NCBI GenBank assembly: GCA_020160875.1
Contig: JAIUPE010000002.1
Location: forward strand, 64,084-105,055
Length of the DNA stretch: 40,972 nucleotides
Reading direction: 5' to 3'
From: Pseudomonadota bacterium
Lineage (GTDB): Bacteria > Pseudomonadota > Alphaproteobacteria > Rhodospirillales > Rhodospirillaceae
In this document: piece by piece, positions 1 through 7,378 of the stretch
Layout of the letters: each line of letters begins with the position of its first letter
How positions within the stretch are numbered: the stretch's first letter is position 1
Translations under genes and position numbers: made by a program
The notes under the pieces: generated by a model
What the model was told of the DNA's origin: nothing
What the model saw: only the letters and a program-made list of their open reading frames with translations
Databases searched by the model: none

Positions 1-140
1 AGGGTGGGATCCCTCGCGGCCCATATTCACGTTATTCTTGGGGGCCGATGCACCTGCGCGCGAATCGCGAGATGTTGCCTGCATTGGGCAGACGGGGGCT
101 CATATACGTGCTGCGGCGCACATTGTCAATGTAAGGGGCT

Positions 141-605
141 TTACCTACCGCGTTTCAAGGCCTGCACAAGGGCTTCTAAAGCATCAAGAAACCGGGATCT
201 GTCGCGCGGTGTGAAGGCGGCGGGCCCCCCTGTGATCTCGCCTGTTTCGCGCAAATGCGCGGACAGGTCGCGCATCGCCACCGCCATTCCGACCGACCCT
301 TTGTCGATGGGCTTGCCGTTCGGTCGCAGCACCCGCGCACCCTTGTCGATGCACCGCGCGGCCAGTGGAATATCGTTGGTGACGACGATGTCCATGGGCG
401 TTGCATCGTCCGCGATTCTATCATCGGCCGCGTCAGGTCCTGTGGCCACCAAGATCCGCTGCACCAGCGGATGATCGGGCCCGCGCATCCAGGCGTTGCT
501 CACCAGGATCACGGGCAGTTTGTGGCGCTCGGCCACGCGCACCACCTCGTCCTTCACCGGACAGGCGTCGGCGTCCACCAGGATGCGGATCGTTTTGTCG
601 GTCAA
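141..605 (-). CDS. DUF188 / UPF0178 (YaiI/YqxD) family protein
   Basis: A 154-residue protein of the YaiI/YqxD (UPF0178) family. Members have a PIN-like fold, but their biochemical role is not established. The family signature is visible: an N-terminal strand followed by DADACP at residues 11-16, and a TNDIPLA stretch around residues 76-82, where PIN-like folds carry acidic residues. The length is typical of the family. The start is a TTG codon (603-605 on the plus strand). It is preceded on the coding strand by a purine-rich GGAGGGGAG, and no ATG or GTG lies before the conserved block. The gene is transcribed away from the permease at 769. The family call is firm; the function is unknown. 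Confidence 0.9.
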   Translation of the reverse strand: MTDKTIRILVDADACPVKDEVVRVAERHKLPVILVSNAWMRGPDHPLVQRILVATGPDAADDRIADDATPMDIVVTNDIPLAARCIDKGARVLRPNGKPIDKGSVGMAVAMRDLSAHLRETGEITGGPAAFTPRDRSRFLDALEALVQALKRGR

Positions 606-730
606 GGCGTCTCCCCTCCGTCGGGCGGTGCGGCATCGTCCCGGGTGTTACAGAACGGTGTTTCCCTTGAGCCCGCTAACATGCTGTTGTATTGCGGAAA
701 AAGGGGTTTGTCCGCCAGGACTTAACAAAC

Positions 731-768
731 AGGGAGGCCACCGCGATTTTCTCCAATCGCGTCATCCC
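731..768 (+). promoter_or_regulatory. Distant ribosome binding site with spacer hairpin before the permease
   Basis: The only good Shine-Dalgarno match before the permease, AGGGAGG at 731-737, lies 31 bases from the ATG at 769. A perfect 7-bp hairpin (742-748 with 755-761) fills the gap. If it folds, the effective spacing falls to about 11 bases. This is an inference from sequence. The ATG is the only in-frame start fitting the conserved transporter N-terminus. Confidence 0.45.
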
Positions 769-2085
769 ATGAGCAATGCACCAAACAGAGTTCTCTCGCT
801 GACGGATTGCGTCGCGATCATCGTCGGCCTTGTCATCGGCACGGGCATCTTCAGCTTTCCGGCCTTCGTCGCCGGCACGCTGGGAGACGCGAACGCCATC
901 CTCATGGTCTGGTTGGCGGGGGGCGTGGTCTCGATCATCGGCGCGCTCTGTTACGCCGAACTCGCCACCGCCTATCCTTCTGCGGGCGGCGAATATCACT
1001 TCCTGCACCGTGCCTATGGGCCGAACATCAGCTTCATGTTCGCCTGGGCGCGCCTGACGGTCATTCAAAGCGGCTCCATTGCCCTCTTCGCTTACATCTT
1101 CGGAGACTATGCAACTCAGCTTTTGCCTCTGGGACCGTTCAGTTCCGCGCTTTACGCCGCGCTGATCATCGTCGTGCTGACCGGTCTCAACCTCACCGGC
1201 GTACGGCAGACCAAGACATTCCAGAATATTTTATTTGTGGCGACCCTTATCGGTCTCGGCGTGCTCATCCTTGCGGGCGTTACCAGCGGCGCCGCGCCAC
1301 CGCCGGCCGCCGAACCGCCGCCTCTGACTATGGCCAGCGTTGGCGGCGCGATGTTGCTCGTTCTTCTGACCTTCGGCGGCTGGAATGAAGCGGCATACAT
1401 CTCGGCGGAAGTCAAAGACCCCAACCGCAACATGGTGCGCGCGCTTCTGATCGGCATTGCACTCATCACGGCGCTCTATGTCGCGGTGAACATTGCTTAT
1501 CTTTCGGTGCTCGGTCCGGCGGGCATGGCGTCATCCAAAGCCATCGCGGCCGATGTGATGCGTGCGGCTTTCGGCGATGCGGGCGCGGTGGTCATCACCT
1601 TCGTTGTGCTGTTCCTTATCCTCGACAACACCAACATCACGCTGTTCACGGGCGCACGCAGCGCTTTTGCGCTCGGCCAGGATTTCCCGATGTTCCGGTT
1701 TCTTGCGCAGTGGGACTCGGTGCGCGGCGTGCCGACGCGCGGGGTGATTTTCCAAAGCGCGATCGCGCTTGTGATCGTGGCGGCCGGCGCCTTTGCGCGC
1801 TCCGGGGTCCAGACGGTGGTCGATTTTCTACAGCCGGTTTTCTGGGTTTTCTTCTTCCTGACAGGACTTTCCTTGTTCATCTTGCGTTTTAGGGACCCCA
1901 CCACGCCGCGCCCTTTCCGCGTTCCACTTTATCCCGTCGTTCCAGCGCTCTTCTGCCTAACGGGCGCCTACATGCTCTATAATAGTTTGGCGTTTACAGG
2001 CCGCGGCGCCCTTGCGGGTGTTGCGGTGCTTGTCATCGGCCTCCCGGTTCTTCTGCTTGCCCGCCGTTCGTCACGCACGGCCTGA
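769..2085 (+). CDS. APC-superfamily amino acid permease
   Basis: A 438-residue inner-membrane transporter of the amino acid-polyamine-organocation superfamily. The first transmembrane helix carries the family's helix-breaking substrate motif GTGIF at residues 24-28, preceded by a short cytoplasmic tail and DCVAIIVG. About twelve hydrophobic segments follow, with a conserved FGGWNEAAY block near the middle, as in LAT-like and basic or neutral amino acid exchangers. The substrate cannot be read from sequence. The ATG at 769 was chosen because everything upstream in frame is unlike the family. Its ribosome binding site is unusually distant. Fifteen bases separate its stop from the secreted methyltransferase-like gene, so the two are probably cotranscribed. 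Confidence 0.9.
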   Translation: MSNAPNRVLSLTDCVAIIVGLVIGTGIFSFPAFVAGTLGDANAILMVWLAGGVVSIIGALCYAELATAYPSAGGEYHFLHRAYGPNISFMFAWARLTVIQSGSIALFAYIFGDYATQLLPLGPFSSALYAALIIVVLTGLNLTGVRQTKTFQNILFVATLIGLGVLILAGVTSGAAPPPAAEPPPLTMASVGGAMLLVLLTFGGWNEAAYISAEVKDPNRNMVRALLIGIALITALYVAVNIAYLSVLGPAGMASSKAIAADVMRAAFGDAGAVVITFVVLFLILDNTNITLFTGARSAFALGQDFPMFRFLAQWDSVRGVPTRGVIFQSAIALVIVAAGAFARSGVQTVVDFLQPVFWVFFFLTGLSLFILRFRDPTTPRPFRVPLYPVVPALFCLTGAYMLYNSLAFTGRGALAGVAVLVIGLPVLLLARRSSRTA

Positions 2086-2100
2086 AAAAGGAATCGTTCC

Positions 2101-2937
2101 ATGAAGATGCACAAAAGTATCGCTCTCGCCGGCGTCGCCGCGGTGTTCATGACCTTCAGCGCCGTCGCAGCCACCAAGTACACCGGTGAAGGCGGCGTCG
2201 AACTCGATGTGCCGTATGTGCCGACGCCGCAGGAGCTCGTCGATAGGATGTTGAAGCTTGCCAATGTCGGCCCGGACGACATCCACTACGACCTGGGCTC
2301 GGGCGATGGACGTATCGTCGTTACTGCCGCGCGCGATATGAAAGTGAAGAAGGGCGTCGGCGTCGATCTCGATCCGGTGCGCATCGCGGAAGCCAACGAG
2401 AATGCCAAGAAGGCCGGCGTCACCGATCGCGTCACTTTCAAGCAGGCTGATCTCTTCCAGATGAATTTCAGCGAAGCGTCGGTCATGACCATGTACCTGC
2501 TTCCGGAAGTGAACCTGAAACTGCGCCCGAAGATCCTCGACGAGATGAAGCCGGGTTCACGCATCGTCACCCACGCTTTCACCATGGGCGATTGGCAGCC
2601 GGACAAGCATGAAGTCGTGGACTCGCGGAACATCTATCTCTTCATCGTTCCGGCGAAAGTCGCGGGCACCTGGACTTGGCAAGTCGGCAACGAAACCTAC
2701 AAGGCCGACCTCAAACAGCAGTATCAGATGGCTTCCGGTACCTTGACCCTGCCGAACGGCAAGCAGGTCCCGATTGAAACCCCGGTTTTGGCGGGGCCGA
2801 ACCTCACTTTCGCGGCCACCGTGCCCGGCACCACAGCGCCGCTCCGGTTCAGCGGGAAGGTGAATGGAAATGCCATCGACGCCGCCATGGACATGGCCGG
2901 CAAGTCGACCAAAGTCACGGCGAAAAAATCATCCTAG
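2101..2937 (+). CDS. Exported class I SAM-dependent methyltransferase-like protein
   Basis: A 278-residue protein with a clear Sec signal peptide (basic MKMHK, hydrophobic core, AVAA around residues 21-24) followed by a Rossmann methyltransferase domain. Motif I is DLGSGDGR at residues 64-71, and the acidic loop GVDLDP lies at 87-92. A QADLF strand lies near 115-119 and an LLPEVN stretch around 133-138, where catalytic or target-binding loops sit in such enzymes. Residues 190-278 form a separate beta-rich tail. Class I methyltransferases need SAM, normally a cytoplasmic cofactor, so the export signal is odd. The start ATG has AAAGGA a few bases upstream. The gene ends the two-gene unit begun by the permease and is followed by a strong terminator. 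The fold is confident; the substrate is unknown. Confidence 0.85.
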   Translation: MKMHKSIALAGVAAVFMTFSAVAATKYTGEGGVELDVPYVPTPQELVDRMLKLANVGPDDIHYDLGSGDGRIVVTAARDMKVKKGVGVDLDPVRIAEANENAKKAGVTDRVTFKQADLFQMNFSEASVMTMYLLPEVNLKLRPKILDEMKPGSRIVTHAFTMGDWQPDKHEVVDSRNIYLFIVPAKVAGTWTWQVGNETYKADLKQQYQMASGTLTLPNGKQVPIETPVLAGPNLTFAATVPGTTAPLRFSGKVNGNAIDAAMDMAGKSTKVTAKKSS

Positions 2938-2961
2938 TCTTCTGATCTTCCTCAGCTTTCG

Positions 2962-2994
2962 AAGGGAGGGCCGCAAAGCCCTCCCTTTTATTTT
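2962..2994 (+). terminator. Intrinsic terminator after the methyltransferase-like gene
   Basis: A 10-bp perfect stem (AAGGGAGGGC at 2962-2971 with GCCCTCCCTT at 2978-2987) with a six-base loop and a T-rich tail to 2994. It closes the permease-methyltransferase unit. Confidence 0.92.
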
Positions 2995-3084
2995 GCGGTG
3001 CAACAAGCGCAGTGCCGCTCGTCCCCACGACAATCCTGTTTCAAATCTGAAATATGAAGGGGGGATTAGAATGTTACACTCATC

Positions 3085-3112
3085 TATATAAGTACTGGTA
3101 TATAAGTACTGG
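3085..3112 (+). repeat. Perfect tandem 14-bp repeat in the putative promoter of the envelope cluster
   Basis: The unit TATATAAGTACTGG occurs twice head to tail (3085-3098 and 3099-3112). Each copy contains a TATATA/TATAAG element usable as a -10 box and the 6-bp palindrome AGTACT. The second copy is preceded by TGG, giving an extended -10 form. A TTACAC at 3074-3079 could be a weak -35. The repeat lies about 75 bases before the GTG of the first cluster gene, so it may be a duplicated promoter or a pair of operator sites. Confidence 0.6.
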
Positions 3113-3185
3113 CTTGCGGCTTCCCCGCGGGACACCCGTCATCGGACAGGGTGGCGAGGCTGGCTGTCGTGTGGAGGGCGTGATC

Positions 3186-4298
3186 GTGGAGGCGAGAACG
3201 TTGCGTTGGATTCTCGGCGCCGGCGTGGCCGGTGTCTCACTGTTCATTCAGGCGGCTTCTGCTAACGCGTTGGAATCGCGCAGCTATGTCGTCAGCTATT
3301 TTTCCCAGCAACTTAACTCGCGCGACGGCGACTGCCCGGGCGGTGTGAACCCCGACGATCAGGCCGGCCAATATGCCGTCATCCTTCAAGGGCTCGGCTA
3401 CAAACCCGATGAAGTGAAGGCGATGATGGCCGAGTGGGCCAAGGGCGGTGACGGCGAAGATCGCATCAACGCGATCGTCAACGCGCGCGCGATCATCGAC
3501 GGCCAGCAAGTCAATGCCTACACGCATCCGGAAGCCACGAAGGATCCTGGCCTCAAGTTTGTGACATCCAAGGTTGGCTACGGCTTCAATCTCGATGGTA
3601 AGGACGGCGAAGTCTCCTTCACCGATCCGCAGACCGGCGAGAAGGGCGTGGACAACATGCTCTCGCGCGCGATCGGGTGTAATCAGAACTTCCGCGGTAG
3701 TTGGGACGCGCCGTCCGCGTACGGCGAATGGATCTGGGTGCAGCTGAAAGATTCGCAGCCGGCGTGGTTGATCACGATCACGGGCGAAGACATCGACAAG
3801 GACGGCCCCGTCACGATCCGTCTCACGCGCGCGCTGGAGTATTTGAAATCCAACCTCGACGGTTCGCCGCGCCATTTCATGACTTACCGAATCGACCCGG
3901 ATCCGCGCTCGCACAACGAGTTCAAGGCCGAGATCAAGGACGGCGAGCTGAAGATCACAGAACACAAGCCGCTCAGCCTTCTGTGGAACGCGCTGAGTTC
4001 GCCGGTGCTCAATCTCAAGAACACGCACCTTCGTCTCAAGATGCTGAAGGGCGATACGCTCGATGGTCTCGTCGGCGGTTATCAACCGTGGACCGAGATC
4101 TACTTCGCCTTTTCGCATAATGGGATCGTGGGTGATCGCCCAGGCCTTTATTACGCGATGAAAAAAGCTGCGGACGCGGACCCGGATCCCAAGACCGGCA
4201 TGAATATGTCGATCTCGACGGCTTATCGCCTGACTGCGGTTCCGGCCTTCGTCGTTGAATCACCGCATCTGCGCTATCAAAGCGCCGAAGTGAAATAG
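3186..4298 (+). CDS. Exported protein of unknown function, first gene of the DUF1592/DUF1552 cluster
   Basis: A 370-residue protein whose family I do not recognise. Residues 1-28 form a signal peptide (basic start, hydrophobic stretch, AASANA end), so the mature protein is periplasmic or outer-membrane associated. The mature part is mixed alpha/beta with two conspicuous cysteines, one in DGDCPGG and one in AIGCNQNF, which could form a disulfide. It is rich in charged residues and has no further membrane segment. Start choice: GTG at 3186 lies 7 bases after GGAGGG (3173-3178). A GTG at 3180 is too close to that site, and the upstream in-frame extension runs through the tandem promoter repeat. 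It stands 25 bases before the DUF1592 lipoprotein gene, so a shared function in the envelope is likely. Confidence 0.8.
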   Translation: MEARTLRWILGAGVAGVSLFIQAASANALESRSYVVSYFSQQLNSRDGDCPGGVNPDDQAGQYAVILQGLGYKPDEVKAMMAEWAKGGDGEDRINAIVNARAIIDGQQVNAYTHPEATKDPGLKFVTSKVGYGFNLDGKDGEVSFTDPQTGEKGVDNMLSRAIGCNQNFRGSWDAPSAYGEWIWVQLKDSQPAWLITITGEDIDKDGPVTIRLTRALEYLKSNLDGSPRHFMTYRIDPDPRSHNEFKAEIKDGELKITEHKPLSLLWNALSSPVLNLKNTHLRLKMLKGDTLDGLVGGYQPWTEIYFAFSHNGIVGDRPGLYYAMKKAADADPDPKTGMNMSISTAYRLTAVPAFVVESPHLRYQSAEVK

Positions 4299-4323
4299 GC
4301 AGCGCCAGATGAAAAAGGTCTCA

Positions 4324-6012
4324 ATGCGCGTGAAGAAGCAGCCCCTTCTCAAAGCCGCATCGGTCGGCTGTGTCGTCGCGGCGCTCGCTGCGTGCTCGCC
4401 CGCGTCCGACGCGCCCGCCGCCGCGAAGCCCACCGCGCAAGCCGCCGCCGGTTTCGAACCCGCCCCCGCCGCCGTGCCGCGTCTCACGCCCGCGCAGTAT
4501 CGCGCTACCGTCGCCGACATCTTTGGTCCGACCATCGATCTCGGGGGACGCTTCGAGCCGGATATGCGGATCGACGGCTTGCTCGCCATTGGTTCGTCGG
4601 GTGTCGGCGTGACCAGCGCAGGCATGGAGCAATATGACGCGATGGCCGACGCGATCGCCGCGCAGGTCGTCGACAAGAAGAACCGCGCCATGCTGATCCC
4701 GTGCAAACCGGCAAGCGATAAGGCGCCGGACGATGCGTGCGCGAAAGCTTTCCTGTCCAACGTCGGACGCCTTCTTTTCCGCCGCCCCATGACGAATCCC
4801 GAAGTCACGGCTTATGTCGGCGCGGCCCACGCCGCCGGCACGAAGCTGAACAACTTTTACGACGGACTCGCCATGAGCCTCTCGGCGATGTTGTCCTCGC
4901 CGCAGTTCTTGTTCCGCGCGCCGCAGGTCACCAAGGTCGCGAACGGGCAGGGCGTGCTCGATGGCTATTCCAAGGCCAGTCAGCTCAGCTTTTTCTTGTG
5001 GAACGCAGGACCGGACGTGCAGCTCCTGAACGCTGCGCAGAAGGGCGAACTTGATACACCCAAAGGTCTGGAGCGTCAGGTCGAACGCATGATGGCCTCT
5101 CACCGCGTCGAAGCCGGTGTGCGCGCTTTCTTCTCGGATATGTTTCATTTCGAGGATTTCGAAGCCCTTCGCAAAGACAATCTGATCTATCCGATGTTCA
5201 GCCGCCGCGAGGCGATGGACGCGCAGGAGCAGACCCTGCGCACGCTGGTGGATCTGCTGATCACCAACCGCGCCGACTACCGGGATATCTTCACCACCAA
5301 GAAGACGTTTCTGACCTCCTCGCTTGGCGCCATCTACCGCGTTCCTGTGGTGAACGATCGTCCGAACGGCGCGATCGATCCGTGGCAGACGTTTGAGTTC
5401 GCGCCGGAAGATCCGCGCGGCGGGATCTTGAGTCACGCCAGCTTTAGCGCGTTGCACTCGCCCGCGAACCGCAGCTCAGCCACCATCCGCGGCAAGGCGA
5501 TCCGCGAGGTATTCCTGTGCCAGAAGGTTCCCGCGCCGCCGGGCAACGTGGATTTCACGTTGGTCAATGACACCACCGTGTACAAAACTGCCCGCGCGCG
5601 CCTCACCGCGCACTCGAAAGAGCCGATGTGCGCTGGCTGTCACAAGATCACCGATCCCATGGGTCTCGCGCTCGAGAACTTCGACGGGTCGGGCGCTTAC
5701 CGCACCGAAGAAAATGGCGAGCCTATCGACGCTAGCGGCACGCTCGACGGCAAGAAGTTCAACAACTCCTATGAACTCGGCCTTGCGCTGCACGACAACA
5801 CCTCGGCGACGGCGTGCCTCGTGGATCGCCTGAGCTCTTACGCGCTCGGACGCAAGCCGGCGAAGGGCGAAACGCCGTGGGTCGAGAAGTTGAAAGCCGA
5901 CTTCGCGGCGGGTGGGTATGTGGTGCCGGACCTGATGAAGCGCATCGCCACCAGCCCTGAGTTCTATCGCACTGTGCCGCCGGCGGCGACGCAGACGGCA
6001 TCCGCCGAATAG
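4324..6012 (+). CDS. DUF1592/DUF1588/DUF1585 lipoprotein with CxxCH heme-type motif
   Basis: A 562-residue protein with the multi-domain order known from planctomycetes and some proteobacteria: a DUF1587-like start (about 50-95), DUF1595 (about 140-200), DUF1592 (about 215-345), DUF1588 (about 360-460) and DUF1585 (about 470-550). The N-terminus is a lipoprotein signal ending LAAC, with C24 as the predicted lipidated residue. Within DUF1588, CAGCH at residues 436-440 followed by KITDPMG resembles a c-type heme attachment site, so the protein may be a membrane-anchored cytochrome-like electron carrier. No biochemical function is established for the family. The ATG at 4324 has AAGG five bases upstream; an ATG at 4309 in the same frame lacks a binding site but would add only five residues. 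It is followed by the DUF1552 gene, its usual partner. Confidence 0.9.
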   Translation: MRVKKQPLLKAASVGCVVAALAACSPASDAPAAAKPTAQAAAGFEPAPAAVPRLTPAQYRATVADIFGPTIDLGGRFEPDMRIDGLLAIGSSGVGVTSAGMEQYDAMADAIAAQVVDKKNRAMLIPCKPASDKAPDDACAKAFLSNVGRLLFRRPMTNPEVTAYVGAAHAAGTKLNNFYDGLAMSLSAMLSSPQFLFRAPQVTKVANGQGVLDGYSKASQLSFFLWNAGPDVQLLNAAQKGELDTPKGLERQVERMMASHRVEAGVRAFFSDMFHFEDFEALRKDNLIYPMFSRREAMDAQEQTLRTLVDLLITNRADYRDIFTTKKTFLTSSLGAIYRVPVVNDRPNGAIDPWQTFEFAPEDPRGGILSHASFSALHSPANRSSATIRGKAIREVFLCQKVPAPPGNVDFTLVNDTTVYKTARARLTAHSKEPMCAGCHKITDPMGLALENFDGSGAYRTEENGEPIDASGTLDGKKFNNSYELGLALHDNTSATACLVDRLSSYALGRKPAKGETPWVEKLKADFAAGGYVVPDLMKRIATSPEFYRTVPPAATQTASAE

Positions 6013-6028
6013 GCGAGGAGAGACATAT

Positions 6029-7354
6029 ATGACCAAATTGCAGAATCGCCGAAACATCCTGAAAGGCATGATCGGCGGCACGGCCGTAACGGTTGGCCTG
6101 CCGTTTCTCGACGTCTTCCTGAACGCGAATGGCACCGCGATCGCGCAGACAGGCGCGGCGCTGCCGACCGTCTTCGGCACATGGCTCCAATATCTCGGCT
6201 TCAATCCGGGCCGCTGGATTCCGGATCGCGCCGGTAAGGGCTACAACAACAATATCGAGCTGAAGGTGTTCGATCCGTTCAAGGAACGCATGAATATCGT
6301 CAGCGGCGCGAACTACTTCCTCGACGGCCGCCCGGTGGAAACGCACCGCACCGGCGCGCAGATCGCCACCCTTGGCGGTATTCCGACGGGGCGCGATAGC
6401 GGGCCGTCGGTGGATAGCATCATCGCGGATTCGATCGGCACGCGGACGCGCTTCCGTTCCATTGAAGTCTCGTTGATGGGGGATCGCCGCAGTTACAGCA
6501 AGCGCGCAGGTGCCGCCGTCAACCCGTCTGAGCCGTCGCCCGATGCTTTGTACAAGCGCATCTTCGGGCCCGAGTTCCAGGACCCGAACGCCGGCGAGTT
6601 CACGCCCGACGCCAAAGTTGTCGCGAAGCGCAGCGTGTTGTCGGCTGTCGCCGATCAGCGTCATGCGATCATGGGCCAACTGGGGGCGTCCGACCGCGCG
6701 CGGCTCGACGAATATTTCACCTCGGTGCGTCAGATCGAAAACCAGCTCGCGATGAAGCTCGAAAAGCCGGCGCCGCTGCCGGCCTGCCATGTGCCGGGCG
6801 CGAAGCAGGAGGCGCAGCCCGGCGAGGAAGTCGCCCAAGTCTCGACGAACACCAAGTTGTTCGCGGACCTTCTGGCCAACGCCGTGGCCTGCGGCCAGAC
6901 GCGTGTGTTCAATGTGTTCATGGATGCGCAAGGCGCGCGCAAACCCGGCTCCACCAACGGCTGGCACGGTTATACGCACGAAGAGCCGATCGACGAAAAG
7001 CTTGGCTACCAGAAGGAAGTGACCTGGTTCATCCTCTGGGCCAATCAAGTCTGTGCGGAATTCCTGACGACACTTCAGAACCAGAAGGAAGGCGCGGGGA
7101 GCGTTCTCGATCGTACGCTGATCCTGTGGCAGACCGATCACGGCTACGCACGCACGCACACCATGGACAATCTGCCGGTGATCACCATCGGCAACGCGGG
7201 CGGCCGTTTCAAGACGGGTATGCATATTCCATTCTCTGGTGATCCGGCCACGCGCATGGGTCTCACGGTGATGCAGGGCTTCGGCGTTTCGATGAGCACA
7301 TGGGGATCGCTCTCGAACCAGACGCAGAAGCCTGTGACTGAAATTTTGGCCTAA
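6029..7354 (+). CDS. DUF1552 family protein with a twin-arginine-type signal
   Basis: A 441-residue DUF1552 protein. The N-terminus, with RR at residues 7-8 in NRRNILK followed by a hydrophobic stretch, is a plausible Tat signal, suggesting folding (and perhaps cofactor loading) before export. Most of the chain matches the DUF1552 pattern: an early GTWLQYLGF segment, a SVDSIIAD block, and near the C-terminus a WQTDHGYARTH stretch resembling the metal-dependent hydrolase-like core of the sulfatase/DUF1501 type. Activity is unknown. GGAGAG precedes the ATG, and only 16 bases separate it from the DUF1592 gene. DUF1552 and DUF1592 genes are commonly adjacent in other genomes, so a joint complex or consecutive reaction is likely. 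The family call is firm; the enzymatic reading is inference. Confidence 0.9.
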   Translation: MTKLQNRRNILKGMIGGTAVTVGLPFLDVFLNANGTAIAQTGAALPTVFGTWLQYLGFNPGRWIPDRAGKGYNNNIELKVFDPFKERMNIVSGANYFLDGRPVETHRTGAQIATLGGIPTGRDSGPSVDSIIADSIGTRTRFRSIEVSLMGDRRSYSKRAGAAVNPSEPSPDALYKRIFGPEFQDPNAGEFTPDAKVVAKRSVLSAVADQRHAIMGQLGASDRARLDEYFTSVRQIENQLAMKLEKPAPLPACHVPGAKQEAQPGEEVAQVSTNTKLFADLLANAVACGQTRVFNVFMDAQGARKPGSTNGWHGYTHEEPIDEKLGYQKEVTWFILWANQVCAEFLTTLQNQKEGAGSVLDRTLILWQTDHGYARTHTMDNLPVITIGNAGGRFKTGMHIPFSGDPATRMGLTVMQGFGVSMSTWGSLSNQTQKPVTEILA

Positions 7355-7378
7355 CCGGTGACGCGAGGGAGAGCGGTT

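Noticed and set aside
1-140. Possible gene end at the left window edge
   Set aside because: No frame shows family similarity, and no RNA gene structure was seen in this short stretch.
3054-3185. N-terminal extension of the unknown exported protein to ATG 3054
   Set aside because: It would translate the tandem promoter repeat, place 44 odd residues before a good signal peptide, and ignore the GGAGGG site serving GTG 3186.
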